DNA from: Streptomyces sp. NRRL F-2664
GTDB lineage: Bacteria > Actinomycetota > Actinomycetes > Streptomycetales > Streptomycetaceae
Length of the DNA: 64,000 nt
Reading direction: 5' to 3'
Assembly: GCF_000719345.1 (NCBI RefSeq)
Contig: NZ_JOFX01000039.1
Span: forward strand, 62,001 to 126,000
The notes below the pieces were generated by a model, which was not told the DNA's origin, did not search any database, and saw nothing but the letters and a program-made list of their open reading frames with translations. Shown here piece by piece: positions 17,366 through 25,356 of this stretch. The translations under genes and the position numbers were made by a program. Within the stretch, counting starts at the first letter, position 1. Each line of letters begins with the position of its first letter.

Positions 17366-17511
17366 CTTGTCGCGTGCTTGTCGTCCCGCTTGTCGCGTGC
17401 CTTGTCTTGTCGCTTGTCTTGTCGCTTGTCGCCCCCGAGGTCAAAGCCCGTTTCGGGCCCTCCAGAGGGGCGGAAACGGGCCCGTGCCGGCCGGGGCCGA
17501 CAAGCGACAAG
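17366..17511. repeat. CTTGTCGC octamer cluster behind traB (candidate clt locus)
   Basis: Exact CTTGTCGC at 17366, 17389, 17406, 17418 and 17425, one inverted exact copy (GCGACAAG) at 17504, plus near-copies at 17377, 17401, 17413 and 17497. A 9-bp hairpin, GCCCGTTTC/GAAACGGGC, lies at 17446-17481. In Streptomyces plasmids the TraB translocase binds an array of 8-bp TRS repeats in the clt locus located next to traB; position and repeat length match. Confidence 0.7.
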
Positions 17512-17514
17512 GGG

Positions 17515-19623
17515 TCATGCGTCGGGGGTGTGGGTGTGGTGGACGTAGCGGGTCTTGGTGCCCGTCCCGACCCGCACCGCCAGGCCCTCGTCCGCCCACT
17601 CCTGGAGCCACCCGCTGATGGTCTGCCGGTTGGTTCCGTGTGCGTCGGCGAGGGCGCGGGCGATCGCCGATGCCCCCGTGCCTTCGGGCCCGGCCGCCTC
17701 CAGCACGGCGAGGGCGGCCTGCCGGGCGGCGTTGTCCTGCTCGCCGCGCAGCGCGGACAGGTTCAGCCCGCCCGGGGCCCCCTTCGGCGCCGGAGCGGAT
17801 TCCGTTTCCGGGTCGGGGGCGGTGGCGAACTGGGCGTCGATCTGGGCGCGGAAGGCCTCAGCCAGCCGGTCCTCGTCCGGCGTGGCCACGGTGGTCTGCC
17901 GGTGGGCACTCAGGTTCAACCCGCCCGCCGGCGCGGCGGTCGGCGCCGTGCCGCTGGTGGTGTCGGTGTCGTCGGGGGTGTGGTCGTTGATCCAGGCGGT
18001 GCGGCCGGCGTCCCAGCGGCGGGCGTAGTTGGGCCCGGCGGCCTTGGCGGAGACGTCGTCCAGGCGGGGGTGCCGGTCGGAGGTGGCCAGGACGATGTCG
18101 CGGATCTGCGCGGGCTTGATCCGCCACGATTTGAACAGCGCAGCCGGGGACTCGGGGGTGCCGAGGAAACCGGAGCCCTTGTAGGGGGCCTGCTCGACGC
18201 TGAGGCCGCGGCGGCCGGGGAAGAGCTTGGCCAGGTCCATGCCCTCCTTCTCACCGCCGGTCAGCGCAATACGGACCTTCGCTTCGCGGCGGATCATCAG
18301 GTTGCCGAGGACGGCCCCGGTGGCGCCGAGCGCGGTGAGGAAGGTCCGCAGGCCCATGGCGCGGGAGATCCGGATGACCTCCAGGATCTTCGCTGCCAGT
18401 GCCCGCATGGCCTTGTCGCTGGAGGCGAGGATCTCGGCGCCCTCGTCGATGATCAGCATGATCTGAGGGATCTGCGGGGTGATGGGCAGCAAGTCGGTGT
18501 CTGCGTCGGCCATGAGCTGCTGGTAGGCGACCTTGCGGCGTTTGGCGATCGCGATCGCCGCGTCCAGCATCAGGTGGGCCTCTTCCGGGGTGGAGGCGAG
18601 CCAGTCGATCCCCGGCCGCACCGCCTGCCCGCTGTCGGTCGGGGTCATGGCGGGCCGTACCCAGGGCAGGCCGGCCGATCCGGCGTTGAGGTCGATGACC
18701 CAGCCCAGCATGTCCGTGGTGCGTGCCACGGCGCCGATGAAGGTGTGGACGAAGTTGGTCTTGCCCGACCCGGTGGGGCCGACCGCGAGGGCGCACTGCT
18801 CGCGCAGGAACACCTCCACCGGGCGTCCGTCGGTCCGCACCCCGAGCGGCAGCCCGGTGTGGACCGACAGGGGCCCGTAGTCGGTCGGGTGGGTGATGTC
18901 CTCGGCGAGGACGTTGACGGTGGTGACGTCGATCAGTACCCGGCCCTGGTTGATGCCGGCGGAGGCGGCGGCGGTGCAGCCGTTCGGCAGCCTGGCGTCC
19001 GCGGAAAGGGCGGCGTTGTACTGGGCGACCTTGTGCCAGGTTGCCCCGCCGGGCGGGAGTTCGGCGTCGATGGTGAAGCCGGTGTTCGTCGGCCACATCT
19101 CCACCGCCAGGATCCGCAGCGTCAGCCCGCACACCCGCTGCACCCGGTCCACCCACTCCGCGGCGATCGCCCGGCGTTCGGCGGACAGCTCGCGGGCGAC
19201 CTGGCGTTCGGCGGCGGCGATGGCCTCCAGCTCGCGGGCTTCCTCGTAGAAGCCGACGGAGCGGGCGGCGGCGCCCATGCCGACGCCGAGGACGGCGAGG
19301 GCGCCGAGCTTGGTCCACTCCAGCGGGCCGGTCGCAAGGGCCCAGGTGGTCCAGCCGGATCCGAGGAGCCAGGAGGCGGCGCGCGAGGTGATGGTGCGGC
19401 CGGCCAGCTTCTGCCGCAGACCGGACGCGGTGTGGCCGATCGCGCCGACGGTGCCGACGGCGAGGGCCCAGCCGGGCGGCATGTGGGCGAGGGTGCCGAC
19501 CGTGGCGACCGCGTACGCGCCGGTTGTCGCGGACAGCGCCCCGGTGATGGGGCCGTGGCCGGCGGCCCAGTCCAGCGCGAGACCCTGGTGCTCGACCGTC
19601 TTGCCCTTGGTTTTGCCGGGCAT
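17515..19623 (-). CDS. traB: FtsK/SpoIIIE-like DNA translocase (TraB/TraSA type)
   Basis: 702 aa. Hydrophobic stretches near residues 25-120 are probable membrane helices. The motor domain has Walker A GPTGSGKT at ~282-289 and Walker B IMLIIDEG at ~388-395. The C-terminus (~635-695) reads as a winged helix: GASAIARALADAHGTNRQTISGWLQEWADEGLAVRV, matching the DNA-recognition domain by which TraB proteins bind clt. These motors pump double-stranded DNA between mycelia. Two GGLNLSA repeats occur in the linker. The ATG overlaps the stop of the upstream gene (TGATG). A TRS-like array lies immediately downstream. Confidence 0.9.
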   Translation of the reverse strand: MPGKTKGKTVEHQGLALDWAAGHGPITGALSATTGAYAVATVGTLAHMPPGWALAVGTVGAIGHTASGLRQKLAGRTITSRAASWLLGSGWTTWALATGPLEWTKLGALAVLGVGMGAAARSVGFYEEARELEAIAAAERQVARELSAERRAIAAEWVDRVQRVCGLTLRILAVEMWPTNTGFTIDAELPPGGATWHKVAQYNAALSADARLPNGCTAAASAGINQGRVLIDVTTVNVLAEDITHPTDYGPLSVHTGLPLGVRTDGRPVEVFLREQCALAVGPTGSGKTNFVHTFIGAVARTTDMLGWVIDLNAGSAGLPWVRPAMTPTDSGQAVRPGIDWLASTPEEAHLMLDAAIAIAKRRKVAYQQLMADADTDLLPITPQIPQIMLIIDEGAEILASSDKAMRALAAKILEVIRISRAMGLRTFLTALGATGAVLGNLMIRREAKVRIALTGGEKEGMDLAKLFPGRRGLSVEQAPYKGSGFLGTPESPAALFKSWRIKPAQIRDIVLATSDRHPRLDDVSAKAAGPNYARRWDAGRTAWINDHTPDDTDTTSGTAPTAAPAGGLNLSAHRQTTVATPDEDRLAEAFRAQIDAQFATAPDPETESAPAPKGAPGGLNLSALRGEQDNAARQAALAVLEAAGPEGTGASAIARALADAHGTNRQTISGWLQEWADEGLAVRVGTGTKTRYVHHTHTPDA

Positions 19624-21236
19624 CAGACGTTCCAGCCCTTCTCGGCGTCAGGGCCGTTGCGGGGGTCCTCGTGGCGGGCGATGTCGGCCTCGTGGGCCTG
19701 CCGGAACGCCGGCCCCAAGTCCTCCGCGACCGCGGTCGCGGAGTTGAGGGCGCCGTAGATGTCGGCGAACCCGTCCGCCACCTCCTTCTCCAGCGGGAAC
19801 TCCGAGTCGGAGCGCTCGGCGAGAATCCGCATGATGTTCGCGATCGAGGCCAGCGCCTCCGGCAGGCCCTCAACCATGGCCAGGATCTCCATGGCGTTCT
19901 CGGGCTCGTAGGCCTGCGCCGCCTGCTCCATCTCCGCGGCCAGTTCCTCGAACCTGAACCCGGACGTCGTGCTGTCCATCAGCTGTGCTCCTTCACCAGT
20001 GGGTGGTGCGGGGGTCGGGGTGTCCGGCCGCTCGGCACGCTCGCCGAGCTGGTCGCCATTGATGTCCTGCTCGTGCTCGGCGTCCGCTTTCTCCTCGGCG
20101 GCCCGCTCGGCGTCCTCAAGCCCGTTGCGGATACCGGCGTCCCGGGCCTCCCGCTCCGCCCGGGCGCGGCCGAGGAGGAAGCGGTACAGGCGGCGGCCGG
20201 GGTGCTGCAGCCACGCCCAACCGAGCTTCCGGCCCAGCGGGGTGGTCACCATGCCCAGCAGTCCGAGCGCGCCGCCGAGGGCGGCGGCGAGGGCCCGCCG
20301 GGCTTGGAAGCGGGCCGCGGACCGCAGCAGTGCCTTCCGGGCCGCTTTCTGCGCGGGGGCTTGGAGCTGCGCGACCCGCGCCCGATGTGCGGCCGTCTGG
20401 ACGGCGGTGCGGCCGCTTGCGACGGCCCGGCCGGCGGCCCGGTCACGCGCGCTGCGGGTGGCGGTGGTGGCCTTGTCACGGGCGGCTGCGGCCTTGGTCA
20501 TGCCCTTGGCCAGCGTGCGGGCAGCAGGACCACGGGCCTTGGACCCTGCGGCGGTGGCCGTACGCTCGGCGGCCTTGGCGGCGCGGCGGGTGTCGGCGAC
20601 CTGGCGACGGGCCTGCACTGCCGCCGTCCGCGCCGCGGCGCGGGTCGGTGCCTGGGTGCGAGCCTGCTGGCGCAGCGCCTGCACCTGGCTGGCCCGGCCA
20701 CCGGCCAGGCCACCCGCCGCGTGTGCGGCGCGCTGCCGGACCGACGGCTTACCGGACTTGCTGCTGTGCTTGCCGACCGAACCGCCGGACCGGCCGCCAG
20801 CGACGGAGCGTCCGGGACGGCTACCCGTGCGACCCCCTGCGGATTTGCCACCTCCCGCGCCGCCAGCCGCCCGGGGGCTGGTCCGGGGCTGTGTGGGGAT
20901 CCGGCCCGAAGTGCTGCGTCCCCCGCCGCCGGCGTCCTTCGGGGCCGGGGTCTTCTTCTTGCTGTCCTTGCTGTTGCGGCGGTGGGCGGCGGCGGTGCCG
21001 AGGACGGCGGCTCCGGTCATAGCGATCGCCGCCGCCAGCGGGCCGCCCGCGATCGCGGCTGTCGCGAACAGTCCGGCGGCGGCGTTCGTCCCCGACAGGG
21101 ACAGCGGCACCACCGGGAAGCCGCCCGGGGTGTGCTCCACCTCCTTGCCCGCCTTCGGGTTGCCGGGGTCGGCAGGCGGCGGAGTGGGGGTGGCTGTTTC
21201 GGGGGGAGCATGCGGTTCGGTGATGGTCTCGGTCAT
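19623..21236 (-). CDS. AICE transfer/spread-associated protein, Ala/Arg-rich
   Basis: 537 aa in three parts: a Pro-rich start and two short membrane helices (GTNAAAGLFATAAIAGGPLAAAIAM), a long very basic Ala/Arg/Lys/Ser middle (~85-330), a third helix (LAAALGGALGLLGMV), and an acidic C-terminal domain from ~420 (FRFEELAAEMEQAAQAYEP). Such proteins sit before tra genes in AICEs and are thought to help transfer or intramycelial spread. The basic middle could bind DNA. An internal ATG with an ideal ribosome site precedes the C-terminal domain. Coupled to traB. Confidence 0.75.
   Translation of the reverse strand: MTETITEPHAPPETATPTPPPADPGNPKAGKEVEHTPGGFPVVPLSLSGTNAAAGLFATAAIAGGPLAAAIAMTGAAVLGTAAAHRRNSKDSKKKTPAPKDAGGGGRSTSGRIPTQPRTSPRAAGGAGGGKSAGGRTGSRPGRSVAGGRSGGSVGKHSSKSGKPSVRQRAAHAAGGLAGGRASQVQALRQQARTQAPTRAAARTAAVQARRQVADTRRAAKAAERTATAAGSKARGPAARTLAKGMTKAAAARDKATTATRSARDRAAGRAVASGRTAVQTAAHRARVAQLQAPAQKAARKALLRSAARFQARRALAAALGGALGLLGMVTTPLGRKLGWAWLQHPGRRLYRFLLGRARAEREARDAGIRNGLEDAERAAEEKADAEHEQDINGDQLGERAERPDTPTPAPPTGEGAQLMDSTTSGFRFEELAAEMEQAAQAYEPENAMEILAMVEGLPEALASIANIMRILAERSDSEFPLEKEVADGFADIYGALNSATAVAEDLGPAFRQAHEADIARHEDPRNGPDAEKGWNV
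19977..19993 (-). promoter_or_regulatory. Internal ribosome site and ATG inside the spread-type gene
   Basis: On the minus strand AAGGAG (19988-19993) is followed after eight bases by an in-frame ATG (19977-19979), codon 420 of the larger gene. It would yield a separate ~118-residue acidic protein starting MDSTTSGFRFEELAAEM. Confidence 0.55.
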
Positions 21237-21261
21237 GCTGAACGTGCTCCTTCACGGGAGA

Positions 21262-21304
21262 GAGAGCCCGGCCGGCGCTGTAGGAGGTTGGCGGCCGGGC
21301 TCTC
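21262..21304 (-). terminator. 13-bp hairpin between two AICE operon parts
   Basis: GAGAGCCCGGCCG (21262-21274) pairs perfectly with 21292-21304. It lies between the zinc-binding protein gene (stop at 21312) and the spread-type gene (start at 21236), so it may split or attenuate the transfer operon. Confidence 0.7.
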
Positions 21305-21311
21305 GTGCTGA

Positions 21312-21650
21312 TCAGGCGACGCGCTGTTCATCCGGGTACGCGCACGGGGTGCACATGCCGAGCGAGGCCGGGATCACGTACCCGGCGTCACGGCGGCAGA
21401 TCGGGCAGCAGCGGCGGGCGGCGTTGGCCTTCGCCAGAGCGGCCCGCCGGGCCGGGGTCATCGGGCGGACGGGCTTGGCGAGGTCGAGGCGGTAGAGGTA
21501 GGCGATAAGCGGGCCGCGCCGGCGGCGGGGCCGCTCGATCTGGGCGGCCACGTCCTGGCCGCCGGGCCGGAGCCCGGCGGCGCGGAGCTGGCGGCCGGTG
21601 GCCAGACCGTCCGGGGCCAGGCGCCACCGGTAGACGGGGAAGCCGCCCAT
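21312..21650 (-). CDS. RRQRL-motif-type zinc-binding protein
   Basis: 112 aa. The N-terminus PVYRWRLAPDGLATGRQLRAAGLRPGGQD matches small Streptomyces AICE proteins named for an RRQRL motif; here the motif reads GRQLR. The C-terminus carries CCPICRRDAGYVIPASLGMCTPC, a four-cysteine zinc knuckle. Role unknown, probably nucleic-acid binding. Its ATG overlaps the upstream stop (ATGA), the last of a four-gene overlapping chain. Confidence 0.75.
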   Translation of the reverse strand: MGGFPVYRWRLAPDGLATGRQLRAAGLRPGGQDVAAQIERPRRRRGPLIAYLYRLDLAKPVRPMTPARRAALAKANAARRCCPICRRDAGYVIPASLGMCTPCAYPDEQRVA

Positions 21651-22528
21651 CAGCCGGTCCCGGCCGCCGGGACGGCGGCCAGGTGGGGCCGCTCGTCCTG
21701 ACGCGCGGCGAGAATCTGCTTGCGGCCCCAGGACTCGCTCATGCCGAACGCCTCACCCAGCGCACGCGCCGACAGGGGCCGTGCGGCCTGTACGGACTCG
21801 GCGTACGCACGGCGTGCGTCCTGCCGCAGCCGCTCCAGCTCCGCCTCCTCGAACACCTCCTCCGACACCGCGTGCGCGTCATGGGGTGCGGGCTGTGCGG
21901 GGACGGCGTGCGGCGTGTGCGGATCGTCCGCCCGCACACCGTCCGCATGGGCGGTGAGCTGCGGCAACGCCTCCCGCACCGGCAGGTGCCCAGACTCCGG
22001 GCCGGGGACTGGCTCGCGGTCGACGTCGACCGTGTCGGGGGTGTGCGGCTGCCGTGCGGGCCCGTCCGCACGCTCCCCGCACGGTGCGGGCTCGGAGGGT
22101 TCGGGCCGGTGGTGGAGGACCTTGGCGACGAGATCGGAGCCGAAGTAGATCGACCCGACCGGCAAGCTCGTGGCGAGAAGGACGAGCGCCCAGTTCGCCG
22201 GGTCCCACTCGGCCAGCCGCATCCAGTCCACCGTGCGGTCGTGCAGTGCGGGCACGAGCCCGTGCACGTAGTTCAGGACCAGAGAGGCGACCGTGTAGGC
22301 GGCGAGGACCCTCAGGGCGAACCGGCGGGCATCGTCGGTCAGGACGAGTGTCGCGACGAGAGCAAGGGCCATCAGGCCGTCCACGACGAACGGGTACAGA
22401 GTTGCCGCGGTCCCGTCTGCGCCGATCGCGCGGGCCACGTCCCGCAGCGCGTTCCAGGAGACTCGGAAGGCCATGCCGACCACGGCCACCAACGCCAGCA
22501 CGAGAAGCGTCTTGGGGCCGCGGTTCAT
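21650..22528 (-). CDS. DUF2637-type membrane protein (SpdC-like)
   Basis: 292 aa from the ATG at 22528, which overlaps the upstream stop. Four membrane helices: TLLVLALVAVVGMAFRVSW, TLYPFVVDGLMALALVATLVL, FALRVLAAYTVASLVLNYV and WALVLLATSLPVGSIYFG. This layout with YPFVVDGLM is typical of DUF2637 proteins in AICEs and phages. A hydrophilic linker leads to a C-terminal helix-turn-helix (LSARALGEAFGMSESWGRKQILAAR), so the protein could link the membrane to DNA. Likely part of intramycelial spread. Confidence 0.8.
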   Translation of the reverse strand: MNRGPKTLLVLALVAVVGMAFRVSWNALRDVARAIGADGTAATLYPFVVDGLMALALVATLVLTDDARRFALRVLAAYTVASLVLNYVHGLVPALHDRTVDWMRLAEWDPANWALVLLATSLPVGSIYFGSDLVAKVLHHRPEPSEPAPCGERADGPARQPHTPDTVDVDREPVPGPESGHLPVREALPQLTAHADGVRADDPHTPHAVPAQPAPHDAHAVSEEVFEEAELERLRQDARRAYAESVQAARPLSARALGEAFGMSESWGRKQILAARQDERPHLAAVPAAGTG

Positions 22529-22800
22529 GCGGCGCCCCCGATCGGGGCGACGTCGAGCGAGGCGAGGAGCCTCACGTCGGCCCTGGCGGTGTCGCGCATC
22601 TCCATCCACTCCCAGACGGCGTCGTCGTCGGCCGCCGCGTAGCCCAGGCGGGCCATCGCGGTGTTCCGCTCGGCGAGCGTGGGGATCGGCTGGATGCGGC
22701 GGAACTCGTACGTCAGCCAGCACCGTGAGGGGCCGTCGGTGACGACGTAGAGCTCCCACTCCCCGGACGGGGAGTTGACCAGGCGGGCGGAGTGGTTCAT
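22525..22800 (-). CDS. Small AICE protein, DUF6303-like
   Basis: 91 aa: NSPSGEWELYVVTDGPSRCWLTYEFRRIQPIPTLAERNTAMARLGYA, then WEWMEMRD. The pattern GEWELYVV, PxPTxAER, LGY and WEW recalls small proteins labelled DUF6303 in Streptomyces mobile elements; this name is from memory. No catalytic motif is visible. It overlaps both neighbours by ATGA. Confidence 0.7.
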   Translation of the reverse strand: MNHSARLVNSPSGEWELYVVTDGPSRCWLTYEFRRIQPIPTLAERNTAMARLGYAAADDDAVWEWMEMRDTARADVRLLASLDVAPIGGAA

Positions 22801-23066
22801 GCCGCGTCCCCCGAGACCGTCAGGCCGGCTGCCCGGTTGGCCAGGTCGCGGCGGGCGTCCAGGACCCGGTTGCGGGCCCGGCGGATCCGGCGGGCGTCGA
22901 ACTCCGACGGCGCCCGGTCGAGCTGGGCAATCAGCGCGTCCAGCAGCTCGACCTCAGCCAGGACCAGGGGCATCTCGGTCTCGAGGGCGTCCAGCTCCGC
23001 GCCCGTCGGCTCCAGATCCGGCGGCAGCGCGGTAACGGGCATCTGACGTGCAACGATGAACTTCAT
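22797..23066 (-). CDS. Small AICE protein, DUF6284-like
   Basis: 89 aa, first gene of the overlapping transfer-side operon; ATG at 23066 behind a GAGGAG site. It reads EPTGAELDALETEMPLVLAEVELLDALIAQLDRAPSEFDARRIRRARNRVLDARRDLANRAAG, the pattern of DUF6284 proteins found in many AICEs (name from memory). Predicted as two amphipathic helices with heptad-like leucines, so perhaps a small coiled-coil protein. Function unknown. Confidence 0.72.
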   Translation of the reverse strand: MKFIVARQMPVTALPPDLEPTGAELDALETEMPLVLAEVELLDALIAQLDRAPSEFDARRIRRARNRVLDARRDLANRAAGLTVSGDAA

Positions 23067-23104
23067 TGGGTCTTGCTCCTCTCACACAGGAACGGGCCCG
23101 AACA

Positions 23105-23134
23105 GAAGCCCCGGTGTTCGCGCACCGGGGCTTC
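23105..23134 (-). terminator. 12-bp hairpin upstream of the transfer-side operon
   Basis: GAAGCCCCGGTG (23105-23116) pairs perfectly with CACCGGGGCTTC (23123-23134). It lies between the operon start (23066) and any promoter further upstream, so it could act as an attenuator of that operon. Confidence 0.6.
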
Positions 23135-23547
23135 GCCGTGAAGCAGGAAGGCTCCAGCTCCCCCACCCCGCCCGTACGCCGCCGAAGCGACGGACGGGCG
23201 GAAGAGGCAACCGGCCGCGGCCATGGCCGCGGCGTGCCGACCCCGCGCAGCACCGGCGGTGCCGGTGCGCTTGCGCGGTTGATCGGGGAGACGCGAAGGG
23301 CGACGCTGACTCGCCGGTCCAGCAGGTCAGCGGCCGAGGGTCTTGAGCGGATCACTTCGAACCTTCAGAGACGGTGTGCACATGAGTTGCACTGCAAGGG
23401 GGACCTGTGTCCCCACCCTCCGGCCGTTGCTCGCGGTCACCGGGCCACCTCGCCAGTCGGGCCGAAGCCCTGTCCCCTGGCCTTTAGCGGGATTGCAGCG
23501 TCCCCGCCCTGGTCTGCGGTCTCTGGCATGCGAGACCTGTGCGAGTT
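23135..23547. other. Non-coding stretch between divergent AICE units
   Basis: No credible gene. A perfect 20-bp palindrome (two halves GCCGCGGCCA and TGGCCGCGGC) lies at 23214-23233 and a hairpin GCACCGGC-GGT-GCCGGTGC at 23250-23268. The promoter of the minus-strand operon must lie here, but I cannot place it. Readings on either strand have no ribosome site or family features. Confidence 0.5.
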
Positions 23548-23633
23548 ACCTAGGTCACTCGCCTAAGATGAAGTTACCTAGGTCGCTTGGTCGGGTCAAG
23601 CGGCCCGCGGCGAGTACTGAAAATGACCTAGGT
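23548..23633 (+). promoter_or_regulatory. Three ACCTAGGT palindromes before the GntR gene
   Basis: ACCTAGGT at 23548, 23576 and 23626; the first two share AGTTACCTAGGTC. The last ends 16 bases before the regulator's ATG. The region is AT-richer than its surroundings. Likely operators for autoregulation by the adjacent GntR protein. Confidence 0.75.
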
Positions 23634-23649
23634 TGGTTAGGCTCTAGTC

Positions 23650-24030
23650 ATGGACTGGAACCCGGAGAAGCCCCCGTCTGCCAAGGACATCGCCGCGAAG
23701 TTCCGCAAGGACATCGGCGCCGGCGTCTACCCGACCGGTTCCCCCCTGCCTGGAGCGAAGGGTCTTGCGAAGCAACTCGGGGTTGGCCTGATGACCGTCC
23801 AGAGCGCCTACAAGCAGCTCGCCGAAGACGGCCTGGTCGTCGGCCGGCAGGGGAGCGGGACGTACGTGCTGGACCCGAAGAAGGGCGACCCGACCGCGAG
23901 GGAAACCGCGCTTGGGCTGCGCGACCTCCAGGAACACGTCGCTCATCTCACCTCCCAGCTCTCCGAGCTCCAGGGCCGGGTCGAGCGGCTGGAAGCCGCT
24001 CGGTCGGGCCCGTCTGACGAGAACCAGTAG
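23650..24030 (+). CDS. GntR-family repressor (KorSA-like)
   Basis: 126 aa. The winged helix fills residues ~8-76: AKDIAAKFRKDIGAGVYPTGSPLPGAKGLAKQLGVGLMTVQSAYKQLAEDGLVVGRQGSGTYV. A short helical tail (ALGLRDLQEHVAHLTSQLSELQGRVERLEAAR) looks like a coiled-coil dimerisation segment; there is no effector domain. pSAM2 KorSA is a comparable short GntR repressor that silences element functions. No good ribosome site precedes the ATG (weak TTAGG), and TAGGCT lies seven bases upstream, so the mRNA may be leaderless. Confidence 0.88.
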   Translation: MDWNPEKPPSAKDIAAKFRKDIGAGVYPTGSPLPGAKGLAKQLGVGLMTVQSAYKQLAEDGLVVGRQGSGTYVLDPKKGDPTARETALGLRDLQEHVAHLTSQLSELQGRVERLEAARSGPSDENQ

Positions 24031-24062
24031 GCCGCATTTCGCGCCGTTCCACAGTGGACAGG

Positions 24063-24092
24063 GTTAACAGTCAGCCCCTGTTACCTGTTAAC
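24063..24092 (+). promoter_or_regulatory. GTTAACAG inverted repeat before the XRE-TPR gene
   Basis: GTTAACAG (24063-24070) and CTGTTAAC (24085-24092) with a 14-base spacer that contains another CTGTTA. AT-rich and 65 bases upstream of the start codon, so a regulator site is likely. Confidence 0.6.
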
Positions 24093-24156
24093 TCCCCACG
24101 TCAGCAGCCTGCTTGGGCATGATGGGCGCCAGGGCGTCACCGGCACCGGGGGAGCG

Positions 24157-25338
24157 ATGAAGACGAAGCTTCAGGCGGCACGGGCTGCTGCGGGGTGGAC
24201 TCAGGCGGAGCTGATGGACGCCATGGAAGACGCCGCCCCGCGGCTCGGCATCCAGCTGCCTTCCCGGACCAGCCTGAAGACACAGCTCTCCATGTTCGAG
24301 AACGGGCGACGTGACCCCGGATCGGACTACCAGCAGCTCTTCTGCGAGGTATACCAGGCCACCCGCATGGAGCTGGGCCTCGCTGTGGAGGTGGCCCCCT
24401 CCCAGTTGGACACCCTCCCGGCGCTTCCTGCCCCGCGTTCCGCCTCGCCGGAAGCCAGTCCGGGGGTTCTGGACTACCTGAAGGCCGTGTTCGTCCAGCA
24501 CGTTCAGGCTGAGCCGCTCGTCGGCGCACGATTCCTTGTGCCTGCCGTTCAGAGTCAGCTACCGCTGATCGAGGAGCTGTGCAAGGAAGCCCAGGGCCCG
24601 CTTCGTGACGACGCGGTCCGAGTGGGCGCGCGCTACTCGGAACTCCTCGGGTGGCTGCACCAGGACACGGGCGACTCGCAAGCCGCCATGCTGTGGACGA
24701 ATCGAGCGCTGGACTACGCCGCCGAGCTGGACGACCCGGGCCTCAGCGCCTACGTCTTCCAGCGGCGGAGCAACATCGCCGCGGAAGCTGGTCAGGCCGG
24801 ATACGCCCTCGGCCTGGCCAACGCCGCACTGCGGCAGGCCGGCAAGTTACCCCCCGACGTCCGGGCCGTTGCGCTCCGGGCGCGCGCCTACTCGGACGCA
24901 CTGCTCGGGCACGGTGACGAGAGCGCGCGCTCGCTCGATGAAGCGCGGCGCCTTGCCGACCAGGCGCAGGACCCTGCGGGACTCGCCCCGTACTGCTCGC
25001 TTTCGTACATCGACATGGAGGCGGCGAACTGCGCGCTCCAGCTCGGCCGACCGGACCAAGCGGTGCGGACACTCGAAGCGAGCCTGACGCGGTGGCCGGC
25101 GGAGCAGCAGCGCGACCGTGGCCTGTGCCTCGCCCGCCTCTCCACCGCCTACGCTCGGCTCGAAGACCTGGAGGGTGCCTTGAACGCCGCATCGCAAGCC
25201 GCGGCCATCGCGCAGGCCACCGGCTCGGCGCGCATCCTGGCCGAGCTTCTGCGTCTTCAGCCGCTCCTCGACCCGTGGAAGAAGCTGGTGGAGATTGCTG
25301 AACTGAACCGGCTTCTGGGCACTATGAGGGCGAGCTGA
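24157..25338 (+). CDS. XRE-type helix-turn-helix regulator with TPR-like domain
   Basis: 393 aa. The N-terminal ~75 residues form an HTH (KLQAARAAAGWTQAELMDAMEDAAPR ... KTQLSMFENGRRDPGSDYQQLFCEVY). After a Pro/Ala linker, residues ~105-390 are all helical with tetratricopeptide-like periodicity (DSQAAMLWTNRALDYAAEL, YALGLANAALRQAGK, RPDQAVRTLEASLTRW, EGALNAASQAAAIAQ). Such regulators often sense peptides or partner proteins. It lies 18 bases before the creatininase-like gene and is probably co-transcribed with it. A GGGGGAG site supports the start. Confidence 0.85.
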   Translation: MKTKLQAARAAAGWTQAELMDAMEDAAPRLGIQLPSRTSLKTQLSMFENGRRDPGSDYQQLFCEVYQATRMELGLAVEVAPSQLDTLPALPAPRSASPEASPGVLDYLKAVFVQHVQAEPLVGARFLVPAVQSQLPLIEELCKEAQGPLRDDAVRVGARYSELLGWLHQDTGDSQAAMLWTNRALDYAAELDDPGLSAYVFQRRSNIAAEAGQAGYALGLANAALRQAGKLPPDVRAVALRARAYSDALLGHGDESARSLDEARRLADQAQDPAGLAPYCSLSYIDMEAANCALQLGRPDQAVRTLEASLTRWPAEQQRDRGLCLARLSTAYARLEDLEGALNAASQAAAIAQATGSARILAELLRLQPLLDPWKKLVEIAELNRLLGTMRAS

Positions 25339-25356
25339 CTCGACCGGAGGAGAGCT

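Noticed and set aside
17316..17510. 64-codon minus-strand frame over the CTTGTCGC repeats
   Set aside because: It consists of the repeats themselves, has no ribosome site and overlaps the 32-bp operator.
22954..23355. 133-codon minus-strand frame before the transfer-side operon
   Set aside because: It crosses the hairpin at 23105-23134 and overlaps the well-started 89-residue gene in another frame; no family resemblance.
23343..24017. 224-codon plus-strand frame upstream of and across the GntR gene
   Set aside because: The GntR reading frame has a recognisable winged helix; this frame is Arg/Pro-rich and starts in the operator region without a ribosome site.
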